A stretch of DNA of 18,217 nucleotides from Porcipelethomonas sp964621265 (GTDB taxonomy: Bacteria; Bacillota; Clostridia; Oscillospirales; Ruminococcaceae): the NCBI GenBank assembly GCA_964621265.1, contig CAZULQ010000037.1:1-18217 (forward strand), written 5' to 3'. Positions within the stretch are counted from its first letter, which is position 1. Each line of letters starts with the position of its first letter. Below are positions 8,020-15,065 of this stretch, one piece after another. Under the pieces are notes generated by a model. That model saw only the letters and a program-made list of their open reading frames with translations, did not search any database and had not been told where the DNA came from. Both the position numbers and the translations under genes were made by a program.

Positions 8020-10020
8020 TTATAATACAAGCTCACCGCTTATTAAGTATATACAGCTGAAAATACTTTCGCCAGGAATAATATCAGTAAACACCGACGG
8101 AACAGCAAGTGTAAAGAGAGATACTCCCATAGCAGTTGTCGTATCTGAAGAAAGTCTGCTTATGACCGTGCATATAATCCCAATGAGACACGCCGCCGCA
8201 GCTCTTACTGCAAAAAGCAGAACAAAATATGCCGTTATGCTGATATACGGCTTAAAGTCACGCATAAACATAAGGCTCTGTATCGGAACATCTGTATTGT
8301 TGTATCCGAGAAAATTTCCTATCTGAATAAACTGAATCAGATGAATGGAAACACAGATAACAGTACACACAATGCAGACAAGCGCCGATTTATTTAAAAT
8401 CAGCATTTTTCTTCCACGATAGGAACTGCGCTGGGTGCCAGACATGTTATTCTGTCTGTCATAGGCAAAAACCCCCGATACCGCCCCTATAATACCTATT
8501 AATATGTATAGTGACGCACGGCTTCTTGTCTGTTCGTCATGCTGAATTATAAGGTCGTAGGAATAAGGCTCTATCAGATTTACTGCATTACCCGTTCTTT
8601 TTGTATACTCACAGCCGTCACGGATATTTTCATACACAGGCGTCAATGCTTCCTTTTCTTCCATAGCTTCACCGAGCCGTCTATACAGCCTTCCAATAGC
8701 CTCCTCACTATAGCTTCCACGAGCCAGCAGGTCGTCTATACCATTCTGATAAAACTCGATTTTTTCTTCAAGCTCAGTCATTTTTTCCTGAGCTGCCAAA
8801 AGGGTTTCTTCTGTTATGACTCCCTCAAATTCCTGATAGAAAAGCTGTTCTTTCGGGTTTATTATATATTTGTAATCATATTTCATAGCGGAGGACAACG
8901 CAAGCAGAAATGCCGCCGCCATAAATATCAGACCACCCTGCTTTACAAGAAGCTTAAAGCTCTCCCAGCCGAAAAGCGTTCTCTGAAACGAGATTTTTTC
9001 AAGCAGTCTGCTTTTCATGTCGGAAATTTTCTTCAAAAAGCTTTTCTTTCCGACATACAGCTTTCCGTGAACAAAACAGCCTGCAAAAATCAGAATTACG
9101 CTGAGTCCTCCGATAAATACCATATTGCAGCCCAGGGCAGAAACAGCCTTTCCGAACACATTTATGTTCCTGCACACCGCCAGAAAATCCTCACAGTTTA
9201 TAAGCGCAAAAATGTTTATGTACTTTAATGCGTTAAGTATCGAAACAGGTATAATGAGGGTATAAAACAGCAGTTCTGTTATGGCAAACAGCGCTGTGAT
9301 TGTATAAGCCATTCCCGTTCCGAGAACGCTTATTATAATGTAAAACACAAGCGCACACAGAAAGCAAGCCGCAATTTTAAGCGTTACGGAAAGCAAGATA
9401 TACTCGGCGATAGATATGCTGTAATGACACTGCATAAACTCAGGCAGAGACTGTATGCTCCTTGAAAGGTCAGCATCCCCGAATGAAATCAGCGTAGCCA
9501 GCAGATTACTGCCATAAAGCATAACGCCCGCAATTACTGCCGAAACCGCCAGTATACCAACTCGCTGAAAATACAGAACACCTCTGCCTTTAACGGTACT
9601 CCTCACAAGATACACAGTTCCCTTTCTGCGCTCCTTTAAAAAGCCGATTGCAATTATCATAAGAAATCCGAGCATTATAACATCAGAAAGCCTGTACTGC
9701 AAAAAAAGAACAATTCCTCTGTTATCCCCCGCTTTTACTGTTATATCTTCAAGCTTTTCGTACGCCTGAGCCGTTTTTTCTATATTGTCAGCCGCAAAGC
9801 CCTCCTTATACATATTGAACATGTACAGACTTTCGCCGTTTTCCTTTGTCTTTCTCAGAAACTCGGGGTACTCCGAAATATAGCTTTCAAGCTCACTTCC
9901 CGTAAGCGTAATATCCTTTTCGGTGGCAAACGACATCATGAACAGTCCGACATTTATTATAACGAGTGCTAAAAGCATGAAAACTGTTTTTCTGCCAAAA
10001 AGCCTTTTAAATTCACTCAT
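8020..10020 (-). CDS. ABC-2-type permease with two related halves
   Basis: This is a 666-residue integral membrane protein, the membrane partner of the ATPase encoded just upstream (4-nt ATGA overlap). The N-terminal half has a first membrane helix (about 11-30), an extracytoplasmic segment (31-108) with YPEF at 51-54, then several helices and the motif DLSRSIQSLPEF (184-195). A cytoplasmic linker (about 322-358) leads to a second half: helix about 362-378, a long charged, partly coiled-coil extracytoplasmic segment (about 380-500), more helices, and a diverged copy of the motif, TDVPIQSLMFM (576-586). GR-containing cytoplasmic loops (STVKGRG, SSYRGRK) also occur in both halves. This points to an internal duplication, making one chain a pseudo-dimer. 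The same module occurs in the neighbouring histidine kinase. The substrate is unknown; peptide or antibiotic export or detoxification is plausible from context only. Confidence 0.88.
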   Translation of the reverse strand: MSEFKRLFGRKTVFMLLALVIINVGLFMMSFATEKDITLTGSELESYISEYPEFLRKTKENGESLYMFNMYKEGFAADNIEKTAQAYEKLEDITVKAGDNRGIVLFLQYRLSDVIMLGFLMIIAIGFLKERRKGTVYLVRSTVKGRGVLYFQRVGILAVSAVIAGVMLYGSNLLATLISFGDADLSRSIQSLPEFMQCHYSISIAEYILLSVTLKIAACFLCALVFYIIISVLGTGMAYTITALFAITELLFYTLIIPVSILNALKYINIFALINCEDFLAVCRNINVFGKAVSALGCNMVFIGGLSVILIFAGCFVHGKLYVGKKSFLKKISDMKSRLLEKISFQRTLFGWESFKLLVKQGGLIFMAAAFLLALSSAMKYDYKYIINPKEQLFYQEFEGVITEETLLAAQEKMTELEEKIEFYQNGIDDLLARGSYSEEAIGRLYRRLGEAMEEKEALTPVYENIRDGCEYTKRTGNAVNLIEPYSYDLIIQHDEQTRSRASLYILIGIIGAVSGVFAYDRQNNMSGTQRSSYRGRKMLILNKSALVCIVCTVICVSIHLIQFIQIGNFLGYNNTDVPIQSLMFMRDFKPYISITAYFVLLFAVRAAAACLIGIICTVISRLSSDTTTAMGVSLFTLAVPSVFTDIIPGESIFSCIYLISGELVL

Positions 10021-10886
10021 TCACGTCCCTCCGCATAGAAAAGATACACGTCCTCGAGCGTGATGTTGTCAACCTTCTTAAAGCAGTCGGGCAGATTTTC
10101 CTCTGCGGCACGGAACACAAAGCCCTCACTTCTTCTTATCGCCTGTCCCTTGCCATATTTCTCTTTCATTCGGCTTACTTCTTCAAATGAGCCGTAAAAC
10201 TCCCCGACCTTTCCGTAAATTTCATCTATAAGCTCTGTCGGCGAGGAAAACCTCAGAAGCTCGCCATTTTTCATGAGAATTACCTTTTCTGCAATACACT
10301 CAATATCGTCAACAACGTGAGTTGCAAGAAGTACCATTCTGTTAACTGAAATCTCAGCGATGTGATTTCGAAGTCTTATTCTTTCTTCGGGGTCAAGACC
10401 GACTGTCGGCTCGTCAAGAATAAGTATTTCTGGATTATCGAGCATTGCCGCCGCAAGCAGTACTCTCTGTCTCATTCCTCCCGAAAACGAGCCGAGCTTT
10501 TTGTGCGCAACACTATCAAGACCAACAAGCGCCAGCAGTTCACGGGTCTGAGTCTTGCACGCCTTATGCCTCATGCCCTTGAGCGCACCTATATACCGCA
10601 TAAACTGCCCTGCCGTAAATTCCTCATACATACCCTGTAACTGCGGCGTATATCCGACCTTTTTGCGGAACTTAACGCCGAGTGAAAGTATCTCCTTGCC
10701 GTTGTAGAGGATATCTCCCGAGGTGCGCTTTATATTATCCGTAATCAGATTTAAAAGGGTTGACTTTCCTGCTCCGTTGGCACCTAAAATCCCGTAAACA
10801 CCATTGCTCAGGTTAAGCGAGACATTATTGAGCGCTGTGAATTCGCCATATTTTTTAGTGAGATTTTTTATCTGAAGCACACTCAT
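10017..10886 (-). CDS. ABC transporter ATP-binding protein
   Basis: This 289-residue ATPase should power the permease encoded downstream. All motifs are intact: Walker A GANGAGKST (35-43), Q-loop Gln82 in YTPQLQG, signature SFSGGMRQR (133-141), Walker B EILILDEPT (153-161) with Glu159 catalytic, and the H-loop His190 in LATHVVDD. The C-terminal 80 residues form the short extension typical of ABC-2 exporter ATPases. The reading frame is open further upstream, but the start chosen is ATG at 10884-10886 (MSVLQIKNLTKKYG), because it overlaps the lipoprotein stop as ATGA, has GGAGGG upstream, and matches the family's N-terminus. The 4-nt overlaps on both sides imply translational coupling and fixed stoichiometry. 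Confidence 0.96.
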   Translation of the reverse strand: MSVLQIKNLTKKYGEFTALNNVSLNLSNGVYGILGANGAGKSTLLNLITDNIKRTSGDILYNGKEILSLGVKFRKKVGYTPQLQGMYEEFTAGQFMRYIGALKGMRHKACKTQTRELLALVGLDSVAHKKLGSFSGGMRQRVLLAAAMLDNPEILILDEPTVGLDPEERIRLRNHIAEISVNRMVLLATHVVDDIECIAEKVILMKNGELLRFSSPTELIDEIYGKVGEFYGSFEEVSRMKEKYGKGQAIRRSEGFVFRAAEENLPDCFKKVDNITLEDVYLFYAEGRE

Positions 10887-12139
10887 TCGCTCTCTCCCTC
10901 CTGAAGCACTTTCATAACAGGGTCTTCGTCCCAGTATTCTTCCCATGTATGTTTGGTGTATGCCTTTTCCCATTCAGCAGTTCCGTTTAAAATATCGTCA
11001 ATGTTACAGCAGTATATCTCACTTTCACCATTCCAGTCATCAAGCATTACACTTGTATAAAGCTTGCCGTCTGAAATATCAAAAATACTGCCGTTATAGT
11101 AATGCGAACCATCTACAAGCTCATCGCTGTCTATGCCCATTGATTCAACTGTACCGAGCAATTCACCCTCATAGCTCATAATCTTTACAGATTCATTTCC
11201 TCTGAAGAAAATCTTATCCTCATAGCAGAGAACAACACCGCCAACCGACGTTTCTCCCGTATTTATCACGATACCATTCGGCTCTAAGGTTTCGGTATCA
11301 TAACCTTCAAGAATAAGTTCACTTTCATCGCTGAAATACTCATAATAAATAACATCCTCATCAAAACATGCTATCGCTGATTTGCCGCTGTTATCAAGCT
11401 CCATGACCATTTCCGTTTCGCCCGTTTTTATATTATATCTGTGATATCCTGATTCGTTTTCATTTCCGGAACGTGCATATACATCATAGTAAACATAATC
11501 TCCACAGCCTGCATAAACATTAAAGCCTGCTGATTTCAGATAATCGTCATACTTGAATAACAGCTCAGTTTCACCCGTCTGAATATCAACCTTAGCCATA
11601 CCCGACTGAATAAAATCAATATAAGAATCACAGCCTACAACATACCCGATATATGCATAACCCTTGTGAATGATAAAGTTGACGTGATGACCCACAAAAT
11701 TACCATACTGCGGCGGCTTTTTGGCTTCCACAATATCCGTCACCTTGTCAAGAGATGAGCCATCAAGCGCAACCTTATAAAGCGAATATCCCGCTGTTTC
11801 CTTGGTGCGTATTTCACCGATAAAGTAAATATAGCCGTTATAAAGCACAGGCTCAGATACTATAAGATTGTTGTATGTTGCCGTACAGGAATCGTTTCCG
11901 TCGTGCATACACTCCGGTTTCGGACAAAGGAAAATATCATTCCCCGATGACTTTTCCGTATAACGCAGAGATAACGTCATATCGACATTGTAATAATAGC
12001 CGTTTTCCGTTTCCATAATGTTTCTGCAATACGGCGTGTCGGGCGGAAGCTTTGACATATCCGTCTTTGCCTCTTCCTCACTGCAACCGCTGAGTGCCAT
12101 TACTGCCGCAAATAATACTGCAAGTTTTTTTAATTTCAT
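10883..12139 (-). CDS. Lipoprotein with beta-propeller-like repeats (CxKPxC family)
   Basis: This is a 418-residue predicted lipoprotein, anchored outside the membrane by Cys19 of the lipobox LSGC after a short basic and hydrophobic signal. The mature part consists of recurring short strands with aromatic-Gly turns (LYNGYIYFIGE, GYAYIGYVVG, GDYVYYDVYA, EDVIYYEY, DGKLYTSV), as in six- or seven-bladed propellers such as DUF5050 proteins. Near the N-terminus lies LCPKPECMHDGNDSC; similar C-x-K-P-x-C-x-H segments occur in lipoproteins of gut Firmicutes, possibly a disulfide or metal site. The ATG at 12137-12139 has GGGAGG eight bases upstream; an in-frame TTG six codons earlier lies inside that site and is rejected. 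As first gene of the ABC operon it may present a ligand to the permease, or protect it, but this is inferred. Confidence 0.9.
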   Translation of the reverse strand: MKLKKLAVLFAAVMALSGCSEEEAKTDMSKLPPDTPYCRNIMETENGYYYNVDMTLSLRYTEKSSGNDIFLCPKPECMHDGNDSCTATYNNLIVSEPVLYNGYIYFIGEIRTKETAGYSLYKVALDGSSLDKVTDIVEAKKPPQYGNFVGHHVNFIIHKGYAYIGYVVGCDSYIDFIQSGMAKVDIQTGETELLFKYDDYLKSAGFNVYAGCGDYVYYDVYARSGNENESGYHRYNIKTGETEMVMELDNSGKSAIACFDEDVIYYEYFSDESELILEGYDTETLEPNGIVINTGETSVGGVVLCYEDKIFFRGNESVKIMSYEGELLGTVESMGIDSDELVDGSHYYNGSIFDISDGKLYTSVMLDDWNGESEIYCCNIDDILNGTAEWEKAYTKHTWEEYWDEDPVMKVLQEGESE

Positions 12140-12162
12140 AATTGTTTCCTCCCTCAAAGAAT

Positions 12163-12342
12163 TTTAGGCAACACCGCACAAAGATTGTGCGTAGATTGCG
12201 CAGTCATATTTTCCGTCAGGTTGAACAAAAATTTTGCAGGCATACTGCCGTATGTCAAGGAATTTTTGAGCAGGATGACGGGAAAGATGCAAGCAAGATG
12301 CGTGCAAAGACGTCAGACGTTCTTTGTGCGGTGTTGCCTTTA
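12163..12342. mobile_element. MITE-like element with 18-bp terminal inverted repeats
   Basis: The ends GGCAACACCGCACAAAGA (12167-12184) and its exact reverse complement (12321-12338) bound a 172-bp element. TTTA flanks both ends (12163-12166 and 12339-12342), which looks like a four-base target duplication. The interior carries further nested complementary stretches: TTCCGTCA with TGACGGGAA, CAAAAATT (12226-12233) with AATTTTTG (12261-12268), and CATAC (12241-12245) with GTATG (12250-12254). The whole element could therefore fold into one long hairpin. It encodes no transposase and appears once in this window. It should be mobilised, if at all, by a transposase elsewhere. A structured regulatory RNA is the alternative, but perfect ends plus TTTA favour a mobile origin. 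Confidence 0.75.
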
Positions 12343-12357
12343 GTTTTCTATGGCTTT

Positions 12358-12386
12358 ATTATAAAACCTCGGGCATAAAAAAACAA
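12358..12386 (-). promoter_or_regulatory. Candidate promoter of the lipoprotein-ABC operon
   Basis: Minus-strand TATAAT (12358-12363) has a weak -35, TTGTTT (12381-12386), 17 bases upstream. The -35 lies within the stem and T-run of the kinase terminator. Transcription would start near 12351 and read through the whole MITE-like element before the lipoprotein start, giving a leader of about 210 bases. The -10 is good and the -35 poor, so this could be an activated promoter, perhaps by the LytTR regulator. A perfect TTGACA inside the element (12252-12257) has no good -10 at the right distance. Confidence 0.5.
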
Positions 12387-12411
12387 CCACTTTTGCAGAA
12401 GTGGTCGTTTT
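12377..12411 (-). terminator. Intrinsic terminator after the histidine kinase gene
   Basis: A 13-bp stem (12380-12392 with 12399-12411, six-base loop) is followed on the minus strand by seven T residues (12377-12383). One position is an A-C mismatch on the plus strand but a G-U pair on the minus-strand RNA, which shows that the minus strand is the functional one. It lies 17 bases past the kinase stop. Confidence 0.92.
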
Positions 12412-12428
12412 TGACGCAGAAGCGGTCA

Positions 12429-14210
12429 TTATTTGGTAATATTTAGTAAAACAGACAGCCTGAAAACTCCGTTTTCAAAGTTTATGTCAAGCGTTCCGTC
12501 ATACTTTTCGGCAATACGCCTTATACTGCGAAGCCCCATTCCGTGATACTTTTTATCCTGTTTCTGAGTGGAAAGGTCCTCGTTTATGTCCTTGTATCTG
12601 TTCTCGCAGAAAATGCAGAGCATATCCATCTGCCGCTTAACAGTCATGTTGACTGCTTTGTCCTCATCGTCAAGCTTTACGCACGCCTCATAGGCATTAT
12701 CGAGTATATTCCCGAAAATCCCGCAAAGGTCATACTCTAAAACGCCTGTTTCAGACAAATACGCTGTAAGTTCAATATTGACGGCAACGCCGTTTTTTCT
12801 CATGCCCGAAAGCTTTTTGAAAAGCAGTGCGTCGAGCACAGGCAAGCCCGTTTTTATCGGAAGCTTAGTGCTGTCCATCTCGGAGTTGATTTCTTTGAGA
12901 TACATTCTCGCGTCGGAGATTTTCCCGTCATCTAAAAGTATCGCAATAGCCGTCAGATGATTTTTCATATCGTGACGAAGCATCTGTGCTTCTGTATATT
13001 TGCTGTTGATTTCGTCGTAATATCTCTTTTCGGAAAGCTCCTTTGCGGCAAGGAGAGTGTTGTCAACCGCTTTCTTTGCGGCTATCACAGCCGCCAGAAG
13101 CAGTACTGCACACATCACCAAAGCAATGGCGGCGGTGCTCACATATTCCCCGAAAACCGACGAATTGCTGTATATACCGATTATGCTTTCTGTTTTGAAA
13201 AGTGTGGTAAAACAGAATTTCGAGCCGAAATAGTGGAGCAGTAATTCTGCGGCAATGGGCAGGACTATGTAAGGTATCATATTGATTTTTCTGCGTATCA
13301 GCAGAATTTTCGTGCACAAAAGATATATTATGACACACGCTGAAACCTTAAAAGCAGTTCGCATTATAATCAGCGTTCCGACAGAAATTGCATAAGGACA
13401 GGAACGGTATTCCGAAACAGACTGAACGGAGCGTCCCAAATCCCCCAGACCGATTTCCGAATCTATGATACAGATATTTGAAACGTACACAGCCGTTGTC
13501 AGAGCGGCAAGCAGTCCTACAAAAATGAACACTCTGCTTTTACCGACAGAACCTCCGTTTGCCGTACGGCACTTAAGCGAGTAGAAAAACGCAGACAAAA
13601 TCGCCGCCGAAATAACGAGAATATCTGTTACAGTATCAGAAAAAAGCAGATTTACGCTTATATCAGGCTCAGCACTTATGTTTATATTATCAAGCCCGTA
13701 AAAATCGTTTTTCGCCTTGACGACCTGCTTTTTGACATCGTTCCCGAAAAGCTCCACATCAGAAAGATACGCTATATTGTCGTTAACCGACGAAATGTAT
13801 TCTGGATAGTCAGCGGCGTAGCTGAGCCGCTGAATGCAGAAGCTCAGCAGTTCAAGCCTTGATTCAACCTGTTCCTCCGAAAAGACATTTTCGCCTATTT
13901 TTTCTTTTGCACTTTGCTTTATGTTGCTGTTTTCGGGGAGGGTCGGGTCGTTGAGCTTTTTAAGTGCATCAAGGTATTCGTCATAGCGTGAGTGTTCGTT
14001 CTGAAGCTCTGCAATAGCTTTCGGATATTCGTCATAATGATAGGCAGTAAGAATTTCACTTGCATTACTCAGCATCGACTTTTTCATTGACACAAAGCCG
14101 TATGACACATATTCCTGTGAGCTTATATTGATATATCCTATCAGAATATTCAGAACAGCCATTACAACAAAAGTAACGGCAAAGAAGTAGTTATACTTAT
14201 TCTTTGTCAT
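12429..14210 (-). CDS. GHKL sensor histidine kinase with permease-like sensor region
   Basis: This 593-residue membrane kinase should phosphorylate the LytTR regulator encoded just upstream. The N-terminus has a membrane helix (about 9-28), a large extracytoplasmic part (29-190), then about six helices (191-380). The catalytic part holds the phospho-acceptor His413 in LRHDMKNHL, the N-box in GNILDNAYEAC (500-510) and the G-box in YHGMGLRSI (555-563), all typical of AgrC/NatK-like kinases. Residues 135-300 resemble residues 51-230 of the ABC permease encoded at 8020-10020: YPEY/YPEF, the YGLDNINISA region, and GDLGRSVQSVSEY against DLSRSIQSLPEF. The sensor therefore looks derived from a transporter module. 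The ATG at 14208-14210 overlaps the regulator stop (ATGA) and has GGAG upstream; an open extension of 29 codons is rejected as it would overlap the regulator extensively. Confidence 0.95.
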   Translation of the reverse strand: MTKNKYNYFFAVTFVVMAVLNILIGYINISSQEYVSYGFVSMKKSMLSNASEILTAYHYDEYPKAIAELQNEHSRYDEYLDALKKLNDPTLPENSNIKQSAKEKIGENVFSEEQVESRLELLSFCIQRLSYAADYPEYISSVNDNIAYLSDVELFGNDVKKQVVKAKNDFYGLDNINISAEPDISVNLLFSDTVTDILVISAAILSAFFYSLKCRTANGGSVGKSRVFIFVGLLAALTTAVYVSNICIIDSEIGLGDLGRSVQSVSEYRSCPYAISVGTLIIMRTAFKVSACVIIYLLCTKILLIRRKINMIPYIVLPIAAELLLHYFGSKFCFTTLFKTESIIGIYSNSSVFGEYVSTAAIALVMCAVLLLAAVIAAKKAVDNTLLAAKELSEKRYYDEINSKYTEAQMLRHDMKNHLTAIAILLDDGKISDARMYLKEINSEMDSTKLPIKTGLPVLDALLFKKLSGMRKNGVAVNIELTAYLSETGVLEYDLCGIFGNILDNAYEACVKLDDEDKAVNMTVKRQMDMLCIFCENRYKDINEDLSTQKQDKKYHGMGLRSIRRIAEKYDGTLDINFENGVFRLSVLLNITK

Positions 14211-14917
14211 GTTTCTCCGCCCTTCACAGCACGCATTACAGCGGATAAAACCTGTTTGCGCTTTCTTCGGCTGAGCGGAAGCTGTTTGCCGTTGCACATT
14301 TCGACATTATCATTTCCTATGCGCTTTATTTTTGTCACCTTCACAAACACGGACTTATGAATTTCGATAAACTTGCTCTGTGGCAAAAGCGGATACACCT
14401 TGTTTACTGACAGTGCAGTTCTGATAATGTTATCAGAAGTGTAAACAGCCGCTCCTCTGCCGTCCGACTCAACAAACAGGATTTCGTCACACGGAATTAT
14501 TTCAGTTTCTCCGCTAAGTGTTGTGACAGTAAGAAACTTTGCTTTGTTAAGCTCCATAAATCTGTCGAGAACACCATACAGCCTGTCTTCAAGAGAAGAT
14601 TTTATTATATAGTCAAAAGCCGAAACCGAATATCCCTCAACTGCCCTGTTTTCGAGCCCTGTTACAAATATAAGCGGCACTTCGCTGTCAAGTGCCCTCA
14701 GCTGAGAGGCTATGTTTACACCGTCTGACACCTCAAGCTGAATATCAAGAAAAATCAGGTCAAATCTACTTCCATTATTATACTCCTGTATCAACGGCAT
14801 ACCGTCTGTAAATACAGATACATCGAGCATGTGGTTGTGCTTTTCAAAGTAAGTCTCAAGTAAATTCAGAAGCTTGTCAGAATATATTTTTTCATCTTCA
14901 CATATTACAATTTTCAA
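14207..14917 (-). CDS. LytTR-family response regulator
   Basis: This 236-residue cytoplasmic transcription factor is the partner of the downstream kinase. The receiver domain (1-about 120) has the acidic pocket EDE (7-9), phospho-acceptor Asp58 in LIFLDIQL, Thr86 in IFVTGL and Lys106 in YIIKSS, so it is intact. The LytTR DNA-binding domain (about 133-233) contains FVESDGRGAAVY, FIEIHKSVFVKVTKI and LPLSRRKRKQVL. Such regulators bind paired direct repeats, often upstream of a transporter operon; the lipoprotein-ABC operon is the natural candidate. The start codon is TTG (14915-14917), supported by AAGGTGAT seven bases upstream and by MKIVICEDE being the family's N-terminus; no in-frame ATG fits. 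The gene overlaps the kinase by four bases. Confidence 0.96.
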   Translation of the reverse strand: MKIVICEDEKIYSDKLLNLLETYFEKHNHMLDVSVFTDGMPLIQEYNNGSRFDLIFLDIQLEVSDGVNIASQLRALDSEVPLIFVTGLENRAVEGYSVSAFDYIIKSSLEDRLYGVLDRFMELNKAKFLTVTTLSGETEIIPCDEILFVESDGRGAAVYTSDNIIRTALSVNKVYPLLPQSKFIEIHKSVFVKVTKIKRIGNDNVEMCNGKQLPLSRRKRKQVLSAVMRAVKGGET

Positions 14918-14951
14918 AATATCACCTTCTTATGATAGAAGAATTATTTTA

Positions 14952-14981
14952 ATTATAATACGGCAATAAGACAAATGTCAA
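14952..14981 (-). promoter_or_regulatory. Promoter of the two-component operon
   Basis: Minus-strand TTGACA (14976-14981) and TATAAT (14952-14957) are separated by 18 bases, both boxes being consensus. Transcription should start about 30 bases before the TTG start codon. No clear LytTR-type direct repeat is seen upstream of the -35 box, which argues against strong autoregulation. Confidence 0.82.
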
Positions 14982-15021
14982 GTTGACGGCAAAATAATAC
15001 AAGCTTTTCCCTGATTTCGGC

Positions 15022-15054
15022 ATAAAATAAAGGAGACTGAAATCAGTCTCCTTT
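15022..15054 (-). terminator. Intrinsic terminator after the beta-sandwich dockerin gene
   Basis: Inverted repeat AAAGGAGACTGA/TCAGTCTCCTTT (15029-15040 and 15043-15054) has a 10-11-bp stem with a small loop, and on the minus strand is followed by ATTTTATG. It lies about 11 bases beyond the stop codon and separates this gene from the two-component promoter. Confidence 0.88.
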
Positions 15055-15065
15055 GAGTTTAAATA

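Noticed and set aside
8539..9228. Plus-strand frame of 229 codons opposite the permease
   Set aside because: The minus-strand protein has membrane helices, recognisable motifs and an operon overlap; the plus frame has none of these.
10887..10973. Longer ATPase start
   Set aside because: It lacks a ribosome binding site and adds residues absent from ABC ATPases; the ATGA overlap at 10883-10886 fixes the start.
12140..12157. TTG start of the lipoprotein six codons upstream
   Set aside because: Those codons form the GGGAGG ribosome binding site of the ATG at 12139, which gives a proper lipoprotein signal.
12167..12338. Riboswitch or T-box leader
   Set aside because: The perfect terminal repeats and TTTA flanks fit a mobile element better; I recognise no riboswitch core.
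12142..12378. Plus-strand frame of 78 codons over the MITE-like element
   Set aside because: It spans the inverted repeats and the element interior, starts without a ribosome binding site, and has no recognisable domain.
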